Part shown: in pieces, positions 23,699 through 36,098 of the stretch
How positions within the stretch are numbered: the stretch's first letter is position 1
How the letters are laid out: every line of letters starts with the position of its first letter
Assembly: GCA_002099365.1 (NCBI GenBank)
Contig: MSED01000015.1
Coordinates: forward strand, 2,604,001-2,668,000
DNA: 64,000 bases
Direction of reading: 5' to 3'
Origin: Phialophora verrucosa
Lineage: Eukaryota > Ascomycota > Eurotiomycetes > Chaetothyriales > Herpotrichiellaceae
Position numbers and translations under genes: made by a program
The notes under the pieces: generated by a model
What the model was told of the DNA's origin: nothing
The model's input: the letters and a program-made list of their open reading frames with translations, nothing else
The model's database searches: none

Positions 23699-26600
23699 AG
23701 CGCAGGTGCGGATGCAGCTCTTAGCAACGACTCCGATCCGTCACCACGAGGCCGGGGACGAGGCTTTTGGGATGGGGGATTGACAAGAAGGTGGGAACTC
23801 GCGACGTCGAGATCCAGATGCGGTCTGCTATTCTTAGATGTTGACAACGTTCGACGGTCGAGGCGAGGGTTTCGAGTTCCCACGTTATGAGGCTGGAGGA
23901 TGGCCCGGAAAAGTCGGCTCACGTCAGCAATCTGAGAAAACGCGCATCATTGAAGGCGGAATGAGAGAAGGCGACAACGACGATGTCGCGCTCGAGACCG
24001 GTATGTTGAAGAGTGTCCTCGGTGGTCGAGGGATAGAGTGATCGAGCGTGAGGATCCGTGTGGAATAGGATGGGCTTCGGGACGGGGCCGATTCGACTCC
24101 GTATGCTCGGGGGTTTCGATGCTGGGAAACGCAGGACAGGGTCCGGATGTGCCTGTGTCTTCCCCCGTTGTCGTGGAAAAGGCGGCCGTCTGCTGTAATT
24201 CGGTGGGATAGACGGGCTGAGAGGAAGAAGCTGGAGGTTGGATGAATGAAAAGGACAATAAGATGCCAATGCTAGTTGATTCTTTGGAGCGCAGGGGCGG
24301 CAAGGCGTGCTTCGTTTCAAAAAAAGGGCGCCGCGACTCCGCGAGGTCGATGCTGCGTCTTCTAAACTCCGAGCTTCACCGCGCGGACGAACCGTGAGTG
24401 TCGTCCGTGAATATCAGAAGGGGGCTTATCTAGGAATCGCTGGAACATTCAATTCACAATGGGATTTAATGTCTATAATGATTTTGAGTGATACAGACAG
24501 CTTTCAAGCCGCTTACTGCGGGTATCTGCCATAGAAGTCAGGCCCGACTTTGTGCTCGTTGTTCACGAATCTCTCACCCGCAGGCGACTTTCTCTTTTGC
24601 CCTGTCCCTGTGCTCGTACAGTTCCGGCTCTCCCGAGCCTGCCGGGCGCGAATCAACCAACGGGCTCAGCGCGACCGCCAATGCTCGGTGGGACGATCAA
24701 ACGTCCAGGCCCCCTCCAGCCACTCTAAGCACTCTCCGGGGCTCGAGCTGACCAAGCAGACACTGCTCCAGCCAAACTCCGCGAGATCTGGTGCCCAGAT
24801 AGGCCGATGTTGCGCAACGCAGGGTCTCGTCTTTCGCGAGACCCCAAGTGCATTACCGTTATGCAGCGGCGTCGACGCGCCCGTTTCCTCGAAATGGCAC
24901 TAGTGCGGGGTGAGCAGCTTGCGCAGAGGCCACCGCGCGATGAGGGAAACGTGCACAATGAGTCTGTTCCATCTTACTCGATCGATGGTTCAGATGTCTG
25001 CGCTGAGGCTGAGGCCCGGTCAAGGAGCTCTCGACCACAGGAGACTATTCTCGCACAACAGTTCCTAACACACGCTTTCAGCGTTCTCTTCAACGTGTGT
25101 TTCGCAAGGGATACAGGCCAAGTCCCCTACCGCTTGAGGTGGTCAGCTCCGCGGCTGAGTCATATCCACGCACGTTAGCTGCATAAAGAGCTCCCAACTT
25201 TGGTAATCGTTGCCAGCTCGGTGATCACACTCATCATGACAAACCTTTTCGAGAGGACAGCACTGCCTCAACTCGCAAGTTGGGTGCGCTTGATCTTCGC
25301 AGCATGGGATTTCTTCACGTATCCTGACACGCAGTCTGATGCCATGATGATTCCACAACAGGGCGCTCTCGTTTCTCTGGTTGCCCTGCAGCTGACACGA
25401 CTTGAGAACGCGAAAAGTATTCACACATTTACGCCTTAGAAAAGAGACGATCGTCGAATACTCTGATAACTCATTTCCGAACGAAAAATAAGCCCAAATC
25501 AAGTCTCGACGTACGCCCAGCTTGTTACGTGGTTCGGCCCGCTTCGCATACGAGCCTGTTGTCCTGGAGCACGCACTGTTGACAATGATTAGCAGCGCGA
25601 GTCGGATCGGAAGCCGAAAGGCCTCACAGCTCGCGATATGACTGTGATGCCTGTTCTGATTCGTTTTCAGTCGCACTTTCTCATCTCCGCCTCGTGAGCC
25701 AAAGAGTCGGTTGGCAATCGGGTCCCCACAAAGAGTGCGTCGATGCCAAATCATGCAATATTCAGCTCAGTTATGGTTCCAAGCACTCAATCGAGTCTTG
25801 CAAGAAGTTGGGTCCCACGAAAAAGATGCTGCGCCCCCAGGAGGCCGTTCTTCCAGCTCATATCAGGTGGACATCCGGCCACGACACTTTTGACAACTGA
25901 ACAGAAGTCAGAAGAAGGGGTCCGTAACGGGCAAACCAAGCAGAGGTGAAATTTTCGAGGTAGGATTCAAGGGACTCGGAAAGATATAAATCCTGGAGAT
26001 TGTCCAGCATCGTGTCCAGCATCGACGCCAGCTGACTGGGAATCCAAGCGAGCAAGTCGACGGAACAAACTCGCTGTCATATAGAGGACTGTAATAGGGC
26101 AGGGCACGAGGAAAAGTGGCAGGTAATAGAAGGATATCTTCAACCGCTACGTACTGAGCACAGTGGTGGGCATGATAGAGCTCAAGAAGTATGTACATCT
26201 AAATCGTATCTCAAATAGGTCGAGCTGGTATGGGGGTTTTGCGTATCTTTACATTTATAGGTTTGGACCCACCATAGTCTCCCGGAGATAGATTCCGAAG
26301 AAACGAATGTACTCGTAAGATAGGTGTTGCCCCGTACTCCGTAGTGCTGTGGCGTTGAATTGTTCGTGATGATAGCTAGAGACCGCGTCAGCAAAGTTCA
26401 ACGAGCCCCAGGGAGTCAACGTTTAAGATTGTCAAGGGGAGAGCAGCTCAACCGAGAAAAGTCTTCTTCCCCAGGGGCCATCGGTTCATCGTCCTGCGGT
26501 AATTGCTGGCGGGGGAAATCGACTCCTGTCGCCATGCTTGAAGCGCACTCGGCACCGAGATTTTTCAATTTCTCGGCCAAGTTCACAATGCAGAAGGCAC

Positions 26601-29285
26601 AAAATGATCTGCAGGAGGGATGCCCGTAGCTTTGCGGAGCAGCGAGCCACTAGAGCGTGCGAAGATTAGCAGCGATGTGTGTTCAAGGAATGTTCCCTGC
26701 CATCTCAAATTGCCATTTTGGCGCCCCGTTCTTTTTTAGGCGCACTAGCCACAGCAACCTCCGAGCCAGCCGGATAAGGACTTATCTCGCTTGCTGAGGC
26801 CCTTGATGCGGAGGGCGTCAGTTCCGAGACGATCATGAACCGGCCAAACACTTGATCTACTTACAAGTATTGCGCATAAAGTCGCTCACTTTTAGACACT
26901 AAGTTGAAACTGCAACAGAGGCCGACGCTATCATGGTAACGCATAGTAGAGCCTGCTGTGGGGGCTGCAACAGACAGAACATCTCCCTTCCTGCAGTGAT
27001 GTGCGGCCTGAACTTTGGGCAATCGATATCGTGTCGGATCTTTGAAGCCCCGAGGACACATCTGCTCTGCATATGAGATGCACATGAACTCCACCACAAC
27101 GCATCAATGATGTTATCAGTCGACCTTTTTTGGGTTGTGCCAGTGAGTATCCACAGCAAAGCATGACGCGAGTGGCCCAATAAGCGTTGTCAAATTCGCT
27201 AGCTTGTTCATCTTGGTCCCTCGTGTCTCAGGTCCGAGCGACCAGGGTTGTACATGTGGCGGCCAGGATGTGGCGAGAACGTCGTTTGAGCCCAGAGCTG
27301 TTTCTGCGACTGAAATCGTCATTGCAGGTCGAAGAGACAGATGAAACAACAATGCTGCAGACCGGAAATAAACTGCTTGAAGACCGAATCTGAGTTACCA
27401 TGCATGCAAGTCTCAGGGTGCCGGGATGTGCGAGGGGATTCGGAGACCCACTTCTTATACGCGTGTTCGCATTCTGTTAACGACAAGGGACGACCTCGTC
27501 GCCGAAGCTCTTTGAGGGTTTGGCTCCTGGGACAGCGTCGGCTCAGACCGTTTTGAGAGTGCTGAACTTTTTTTGTCCCGCGGAATAATTGGGCAATGGG
27601 CACCGGTCACGTAGCGATACCCGGAGTTACGGTGCCGCACGAGGGAAGCTGCCGTCGAAAGAGTCATCAGGAACGGTCGGGCGGGCGATAAGTTGTTGAT
27701 ACTCCGTGAACTTCTCGACTAATCCTGTAGCCGATATCAGCGGGCATATAAGCTAGCGGAATACCATGTTCGCAGGAGTAGAAATGGATCTTGGTTTGGG
27801 AGGTGTGCATCGGATGAAGCAGGAAGTGGATAGATACATGGGTTCAAAGCGACCACGACTCAAGGTGTGGCGGTGACAGACACTGGACTAGTAGGAGTAG
27901 TTTCCGGTAAGGCTTGTGCAATATCTGGGCAGCGAGACGACGCCATGGTGACCATTTACGTGGCCTTGGTCACCAAACAAGGCATAACAGGGCTACGGGT
28001 GTCTTCCGTATCCAGTTACCCAGACGACTGGGTTGTCCCTGATCTACCCACAACGGCGTCGATAAGAGCCAACAGACGGCCGACGCCGAGTTCGTTCTGT
28101 TCGAGAATAATTATGAGTGCGAGCTAGCAGTCAATGGCGTCCGGATATGACACCCCCAAGGGTATTCCTCGAGCGACACCTCGCGCGGTCTCGAGCTCCA
28201 GGCAACGCAGTGAAGGCTTCCCAAATTTATGCAGGCCGGACTCCATCAAAATATTCGTGCTGGGTTAGGCGCATTCACGGAAAGAAGCGGTGTTGACAAA
28301 GGAGCCTTGCACCGACTGGGACACAAGCCGGAGATTTATGAGCTGAGTCTTTGCTTGGCCTATCTATAGCTTCCAGCAGCAAGAACTTGAAAGCCTTGAT
28401 TGGCAGTGGTGGCAGTAGTGAGTACAAGTAGTTGAGCGGTACTCCGTGCGACCGCGTCTTTATGTGAAATGCGCAGAGCAAAGCTTCAGTGATCCGCCGG
28501 AGTGACAGACAAGCCGAGCCAGCACGACGAGTTAAGCAGCGCAGTGCCTGAATGGCGTCTCGCAAGTGGTTCGACTGGGGACGGAGCCACTCGAGGAGCG
28601 TCTTTTGGATTATTTTCCAGCGGGTTCCTGGCCTATCGTTGGTGTCGTTTCGAATTGCGCATCACCTAACGCACTCTACTTTGTCCACCGCCCGCTAACT
28701 GGATCCCCTGCACGCAAGTCCGAGTCTCCCTTTCAATCACAGCCATCCTGCTTTTGCTGCACCGCGACCCCGTCGACACCATCACTCGCTCCTCACCAAC
28801 ACTTCACCTCACCTCTCTGCTGTACCACTAACTCTTGGCCTTCTTCCAACGACGTTCTTTTATCTCAGCTCGAGCATCACAGCATGCCAATTTGACGGCA
28901 TCGCCTCCGTAGCGACATTGATCCTCCCCTGTCCTCGCCCCAGAAACGACACCTGCAGCTTTGCTGGTGTGTTGAAACATCCCTCACCACCGTCAAACCC
29001 GATTCAATCTCACGCCGAATCTACTTCACTTCAACGTCCCTCGTTTCGATGTTGCCGTCGATCTAATCGCGACCCCTTCTCTTCCTCACTCGCTTCATCT
29101 GTACCACAACTCACCGGAATAAAAGTTGGTGTTTGTATTGAAAATACGATCGTTCTGTTTGGAAAGGCATCACACATAATTACACCAGCTCCAGTCGCGA
29201 CCACCTCGCAGCAACCGGGACGTGCCTTCTCAGGCCGCCTGAGTTTAATATTCTCGAACCAGTCTCCTCGGTGCCCCGACACACA
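23699..29285. other. 5.6-kb gene-poor interval
   Basis: No frame here shows a recognisable family, consistent exon chain or long uninterrupted coding character. The longest minus-strand frame (25143-25754, 203 aa) is Cys-rich near its end but has no convincing start or signal peptide. The left ~600 bp is the flippase upstream region. The right ~700 bp (about 28600-29285) is rich in C and T on the plus strand and is probably promoter and leader of the next gene. The middle could hold non-coding transcripts or fast-evolving genes that cannot be seen without RNA data. Confidence 0.4.
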
Positions 29286-31889
29286 ATGGCACCTTCTCCG
29301 CCTCGATTGCGAATCCTCTCAGGTGAGCATGACATTTGCTGACCCTACCCTTTCCTGCTTCAAGCAGGTACCCGCCGAGCACGATTAAGTTTTTGGCCTC
29401 TCCCCCTTCTCTGTTGCCCTTCTCTTCGCCACCGAATTCACTTGAGATGAACCGAGAGCTAAGACGTTGCTGCATAGTGGGCGGAAATGCAGTTTCTGCC
29501 TTCCTGTCATGGCGACTACAGGCCACCAATGCCTGCGACGTGACATTGGTCTGGAAAGCCAACTACCAGACCGTTGCACAATATGGTGTCTCCTTCAAGT
29601 GAGTGTCCCGACTCGCCGAGAGTAACTGCGCGTCGCTGACTTGGCCAGGTCTCAACTTTATGGAAATGAACGATTTAAGCCCCGGTTTGGTACGTCGCGC
29701 AAAGTCCTCCCCCGAGAACGCAGCTGACTCCTTCACAGTTGTCCAGAGCCCTGAAGACGCCGCAAACCAGCAAGCCGCCTTCGACTACGTCCTCCTCTGT
29801 GTTAAAGCCCTTCCCGACGTCTACAATCTCGCGGACATAATTCAATCGGTCGTCACTCCTCAGCATACATGTATCCTCGTCAATACCACAAACACGTTGG
29901 GGGTGGAGAAACAGCTCGAGGACCGATTTCCCACGAATGTCGTCCTTTCTCTTGTTTCTGGTGCCGATCTGACACAGCTTGGATCAAGCGAGTTTGAACA
30001 CAGCGGCTCTACAGAAATCTGGGTGGGCCCGGCAAGCAAGAACTCGGCGATACCGGAGTCGATCCAAAGGGACATGTCAGAAGCTCTGGCCATGACCCTG
30101 ACAACGGCCCAGGTCGACTGCAAAGTTTCTCCGAATATAAAGCAACAGCAGTTTGAAAGAATGATTGGGTTCGTACCGCCACACCACTTTGCAATACCAG
30201 AAAAGCTAACATCTGAAAAGGCCCATTGCCTTCCATCCTACGAGCGTCCTCTTTGAGACCCCGGTCCTGTCAGAACTGATTCAGTTACCCGGCGTCCACG
30301 ATCTCATATCAGATGTGATTGCCGAGTTAATTGAGACTGCCGTTGAACAAGACTGCACATTCCCGAGCGATTTCAAAGACTCCACAATTCAATCTATGAT
30401 CAACTCATCGAGTCAAGACCCCTGCACCATGTACCAGGACTTCACAGCAAGGCGTCCAATGGAAGTTGAGACATACCTGGGTTCCCCGGTGGAACTTGCG
30501 AAGGCCGCAGGCGTCAGGACTCCCCGACTCGCGACTCTGTATGCCATGCTACGGCACGTGAACACTGTCAATAAAGACCGTCCCCTCGCTTCATCAGCCC
30601 CGGGAAACATGCCACAATCTCCATCAACCATTCAACCACCTCCGCGAACCATGTCCCTGGCGAATGCTCCTCCAACCCGACAGCCAAATGGATTCCCCAA
30701 TGGGGCTCCCAGGCCAATGCGTGGACCTCCGATGGGCCCACCTATGGGCCCGCCAGGCAGACGCGGACCTCCTCCGGCCAATGGCTTCCGTGGGCCACCG
30801 AACAGCTACCCGCCTCGGGGACCTAGCCAAATGCAACGCCGACCGTCATATGATGAAACGAACCTGGACGAGTTCAGTCACGTAGTACTTTACGATGAGC
30901 TGCCAGACGGTGATGTGGCTGCTAATCTCCAGGAGAACGGAGGGCCTTCTGCGGTCGCGCTACGAGAACGAGAACTGATGCTACGGGAGAAGGAGCTCCA
31001 ATTGAGGCAGCAAGAAATGGCGATGAGAAGTCGTGGTGGTGGTGGCGGCGGCGGCGGCGGCGGTAGAAGGCCCTCACACAACCGTCATCAAGACTTTGAT
31101 GATGACGATGATGATGACGACTACTTTGATCCGATGCAGGCCCGGGGCCCGCCTATGCCGCCGATTGATCCAGACAATTTTGACATGATGAGCGTCACGT
31201 CCAGACGGACTAAGCGGACGACCAGCCAAAACCAACTCCGAAAGGATGCCTTCGGGAACGGTGGTGGTATGCGGCCGGGCTCTTATGGACGCCCCAATCT
31301 CAGCAGGCATCGAACCAGCGCCCAGCTCATGTCCGACATGCCAATGCTGGGGGAGAACATTTTGAACAATCCAATGATGGGATTTTCGTCCAACCGATAC
31401 GGCTCGGTAGATCGCAAAGAAATGGCCGACGAATCCCGTGCCAATTCCCTGACGGCGAGCCGTCTGCAGGAATTTGGTGGTGTCAACGGAGGACCATACC
31501 CTGCCCCGCCTAGTAGGCGGACAAGTCGGTCACCTGGCAACCCGTTTGGGCCAGCAGGACGAGTACCAAACCGGCCGTCGCCACCAAATGATCCTTACAT
31601 GCAATCGGGTCCCCGCCCCAATGGCAGGCCATCACCACCAGGAGGGATGCCAGCACCCGTCCCGAGATACCCTCCAAGTCAAGCTAACATGATGCCTCCG
31701 CACCAGATGGAACAGGCCGGGGTGAGCAAACCTTTCCCACCACCAAAACCGCCGGTCAAGAGTCTGACTGGGAGTGCCAGTGCTAGCGCCGGTAGTGGCG
31801 ACAGTGGAAGTGCCAATATCGATTCGGAACCATCGGCGCACAGCAGTACAAGCAGCTTCGCGCCTCGACAAATGCTGAGCATGCGGTAG
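29286..31889 (+). CDS. Ketopantoate reductase (PanE/ApbA)-like protein with long disordered C-terminal tail, five exons
   Basis: Exons 29286-29322, 29478-29598, 29649-29689, 29739-30168 and 30221-31889 give 765 aa. The N-terminal half is a Rossmann fold (ILSVGGNAVSAFLSWRLQ) followed by DVTLVWKANY, DYVLLCVKALPD and a C-terminal helical domain (RRPMEVETYLGSPVELAK), as in 2-dehydropantoate 2-reductases, which make pantoate for coenzyme A. The first Gly motif is VGGNAV rather than the usual GxGxxG. After about residue 375 the protein becomes a Pro/Gly/Asn/Met-rich disordered tail with a poly-Gly run of 10, an Asp run, a Glu/Arg helix (LRERELMLREKELQLRQ) and Ser-rich end. Bona fide PanE enzymes are about 300-350 aa, so a non-metabolic role is likely. 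The last intron has donor GTTCGT. An alternative start at 29446 without the first intron is possible. Confidence 0.82.
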
Positions 31890-34800
31890 CGAGTCCAAAG
31901 CGCGTGTTGTGGCCAAGCGGCACTGGTCTGTCGATTTTGCAGCACTTTGGCGAGCAACATGCAAAGGACTCGACCTTTCCGCACAGTATCGCATATACCA
32001 TTGGTTCTTACCCTCTTCCACATATATTTTAATGATTGGTTCACGCAATTCTTATGACGAGATGGGCTGCGACTGTCCGTCACTTCAGCAAAAAGTACCT
32101 GAGACGACTCTTTGGGGGCTGGCACACGGTTGAACGGAGATGTTGAAACATTCGACTTTTGCTCTTTCTAGTACATACAGCATTGCAGGAGAAAGGGCTT
32201 CCTTTTTTGCACATGAATTGTTGCGCCACAAAAGTGGTGCAATGGCCGAGGCATGGAAAGCAACTGAGGACCATGTCAAGGCTTGTTGTGTCTCTCCATT
32301 GTGCTTGGGTTGGAGAGGAATTTTGTATTGCATACATTGGGAAGATACATTTTTCAGGCACGAACACGATGGGACCGAAAATGAATAATCAAACTATGCT
32401 AGATTTCTGCTTCTCACATCAGGAGCCGGACCGGGGAGTGGAGGGAGACAGACAACACGAGGTTGCAGCAGGATCGCAACCAGGGCAGGAGTGAAGGCAG
32501 GCAGGTAATAAGCAGGGGCAAGCACAGATCGGCGAAAGGACCCATAGTGAAGTGATAACCAATCTGTACATCAAGCAGTCTATTGCCTCTACCTTTGCGA
32601 CTGCATTCCTAGAGTGGTCTTGAGGCGCCCTGTGTACGTCCGGTTCAGAGGACAGCTGACCACAAGCAGGATGCCCGAAGGACAGGCTGAAGCCGCTGCA
32701 AAGCTGGACTCGAAACGGACACAGAGACTCACCTCACTTACGCTCCCTGCCGCTGGCCGGGGAGGAAGGACATTCGCACTCGCCGGCAATATGTAATATA
32801 TGTACGCTTCTTGTTGGCGCTTCGGGTCACGTGTGGTGCACGTGCGTCCCGCTTGGCAAAGCTATTGTCTTTCTGTTTACCGCACACAGATAATTATGAA
32901 TGACAACTGCAATTGACAAGTCTTAGTTCAACGCTTCTCCTAACTGGCCTATTCAAACTTGCGCTGCTACAGTCGTCGTGTGACCGACACCCGAGCAGTT
33001 TAAGACGCTTGGGTGAGGGTTGCAGCCTGACGAGACTTGGGACGCCTGCTGGTGAACAGCTCATGCCTCCAACAATTGGTTGCTTTGGTGGCCGAAGAGT
33101 CTGAAATACGAGATTGATACAACTTGTTGCAGGCGAGCTTCCCCTTGTTACTGTGATGCTGGTCGACATACAGCAGATGCACGTTTTGTGGTCATGAAAA
33201 CATCAGATGAATTCAACGGACTCCTCCTCCCACTGCTGCAAGGCTGTAACACGACACGTATCGTCGGAGAAACCAGCTCGGCATGATGATGGTGCAGGCG
33301 CGTCAGCTGCTGGTGTTTCACGTATCTGAAACCACAGCCGATCACTACTACGTGGGATGCTGCACTCCGGAAAGCCATGTGTATCGGGGCTCTGTAGGCT
33401 CTGCAGCAAATTGACTTCGACAGCAGGTACCTTCCTTGAGAATGCCACATGCTCTGTCCCACGTGGCTTTGGCATAACCTGAAATATCGCCATCCGAATG
33501 CATCCATTTCACTACGATATCCGTGTGAGGTTGTTGCCTGTTTCAGCTTGTGTCAACCTTCATCGTGGAGACCGACCTTGATTGAAGGAGAGGGTCTGCG
33601 ATAGCTTCACGACCCTGTCACGACGGCCTCCCGCAAGAATGCCTTCGACGAAACCGGGACCCTCTCGAATCAAGCCCACTTCGTGTTCCAGGACCGCTCG
33701 TATCTAACCAAAAGCTTGTGGGAGCGACACACTAGAGATCTGAGCTGGCGAGACTGACTCGAGAGCCCTCCTGGCGTTGCGCGCCTGGATGTGGCTGCGG
33801 TTCGGCCTTCTGCCAATGCTGGCGTGCAATATCCTGGATCTAACTCGATCAAGTGGAGATCAAGCACCGGGTCAAACAACGACTTGATGAAATCCTTCTC
33901 CCACACTGCCTCCGTGCTTTCCTCCCTCGCTTGGCGTTGTTGGAGGGCTGAATGTGGTGAATGGTTGGGCTCTTGAGCATCTATTTGCTCTATGGAGTCG
34001 TGCACAATGCTGTTAAGCTAGCGGTCCCATCCCCTGCGATCTAGATCTCCATAGGATCAAATGACTTTTGCTCTCCCGGTGACGTCTACAGACCACGTGC
34101 CTCGAGTGGATGTCCTATCAAGTTCTCATATCACACTCGAGAGCACATCTGCCTCGTTTGCCGTCTCCCGAGTTCTGCCGCACGCTGGCACTGTTCATTC
34201 ATGATTAGTGACTGTCCACTAGGAAGGGACCGATGTTGCACAGTCGACATGCTTCGAGTCGACAAGTTCCAAATACGATGCAGCGCATACATCCGGCCCG
34301 CGAGGTTCTGCAGTATTGGATGTGCGGACAATCCCTGTGGGCCGGCTTGCCATGTTCGAGACCACACGACGCGTACAAGCGAAGCCGCATACTGAGTCCA
34401 GACATGGCAACAAGACATGCTATTGGGCCCTCTCATGGCGTGCTCGACGTCGTGCGGATGAAAGCAGCTGGCATACACAACCTACGGACGAGTATCGGGA
34501 CGGTATGTCACTCCGCCTGTCCGTGTACCCCTCCAATGTACCGAAGCTCGAGAAATTTATGGGAACGGCCACTACCACAACAGGCAAAGTTCACCTTCTC
34601 TTTCGGGCCACGGCTCCCCCCACAGACAGATCTACCGAACGAGCTTCACATTTCATTGGCAGCCTTGTCGTGTCGAGACGCTTCCACAGCCCACCTTCGA
34701 GCAGTTCGAAGCGCGGCGTCCTGTGCGGATGTCACCAAAATGACTACTCTGGTGACTAAGCGATGCAAGGACCGCTACAGCAGCATAGTCACTGGCAGTA

Positions 34801-35279
34801 CGAGCCTGTAGGACTCATCTTTCCTGACTCAGACTACTGCAGAGACGAAGCGAAGGGAGGATTCAGCAGCGATAGTGGATCGCTTGACTTCTGGTTCAGC
34901 GCCAAAGCCAGAGTCATCCTCGACCCTAGGGAAGATCCTTACGGAATTCCTCAGTCAGCACTACTTGTTCCAACACCAAAGCTCAGGCTGGGATCGGGCT
35001 CCGCGGCGTCTATCGGTGTCAATCGAAGGAGGGCAAGCATTCTAGCTTGGTGTTGGTCCATGTGATAACCCACATCAAACGCCGAAACGACTGTCGAAGA
35101 ACCGTTTGGGTGACCCCTGCAGAGTACCATTTCGGCCAGTCTCCACCTTTCGTCGACTGTGTACGCAGCACCTCGTGCTCGATATGGTCTCCGCCCACAT
35201 GCTAGACGAGTCACTAGCGAAGATATATTCATAAGGACTCGGTTTATCTCCAAATCCTTGGCTGCGATCTGCAACCAGC
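31890..35279. other. 3.4-kb gene-poor interval
   Basis: Between the ketopantoate-reductase-like gene and the bZIP gene. Frames up to about 190 codons exist on both strands but overlap each other in different phases and match no family I know. The part from 34760 to 35280 would include the upstream region of the bZIP gene. No tRNA, long repeat or mobile element was recognised. Confidence 0.4.
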
Positions 35280-36098
35280 ATGATGGAATCTCAGCATCGA
35301 TTTCAGATCGACACATACGAGTCGTGGCCCGTTCTCCCCTATGACTTGGGCCAACCCGACCCAACAGATGGCGCAAGCACTGTCATTGGCATGCACAGTG
35401 ACACGTCGAGGGTCCTCACGTATGGAGACTTTGAGCCTTCCGACCCCGACAGAATGGAGAAATTTCTCATGGATGTGGTAATAATCCCCCTACGCTTCTT
35501 TACCAGACACGCTCCAGGCTGATGGTTGCTTCCGAGGTTGAGTCAAATCACGAGAGGAGCACCCCACCAAGTTTTGCCGTCTTCCCTAGTAGCATGGACC
35601 CGAGTGGCACCCTGACACCAATCGCGAAGAGAGGGTCAAAGGCCGCATCGGATCATGGTTCGCCTCTGCCAGACATGATGATGGACATTTCAGGAGAAGT
35701 ACGTAAACAGGACGGCGCCCACGAATCCCCCCTGTTGACATCCTCTTTAGCGTCGACGTGCTCAAAATCGTGCTGCTCAGCGCGCACACCGAGATCGGCA
35801 GAAACGCTACGTTGCGCAGCTAGAAAAGAGGTACTTCGCCCTCCAGGCCAACTACAACCATTTGGACGAGAAATACAAGGCGGTGCAGAAGGAGTACGAG
35901 GCCTTGATCAGCTTCGTGCAGTCTCAGCAGACGCCGGCAGACTCGCCCCTCCTCAGAACAAGCGCGGAGCCCCTCCTGGCCTTTTCCTCCCTGGACCTGC
36001 AGCCGCTCAGCGAGTTCTCACTGTGCGAGCAAGAGCTCGATCGCGTGCTGGCATTTAGGGATGACGAAACACCTTCGCCAAAACTGCGAGGCCCTTGA
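35280..36098 (+). CDS. Small bZIP transcription factor (three exons)
   Basis: Exons 35280-35477, 35537-35698 and 35751-36098, joined in phase 0, give 235 aa. Introns are 59 and 52 nt with donors GTAATA and GTACGT, branch sites GCTGAT and GTTGACAT, and acceptors CGAG and TTTAG. The exon 2/3 junction builds the basic region RRRAQNRAAQRAHRDRQKRY, whose NxxAQxxxR core is that of AP-1/Yap-type fungal bZIPs, followed by a heptad-patterned dimerisation helix (VAQLEKRYFALQANYNHL, then YKAVQKEYEALISFV). The zipper positions are mostly aromatic or Leu rather than all Leu. The region before is acidic and Ser/Pro-rich, the region after rich in Leu and acids, possibly activating. It lacks the Cys-rich domains of Yap1, so it is not the oxidative-stress regulator itself. 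Targets unknown; flanking DNA is gene-poor. Confidence 0.8.

Noticed and set aside
25143..25754. 203-aa minus-strand frame with a Cys-rich end
   Set aside because: No ATG with signal peptide, no splice chain that improves it, and overlapping frames on the other strand of similar quality.
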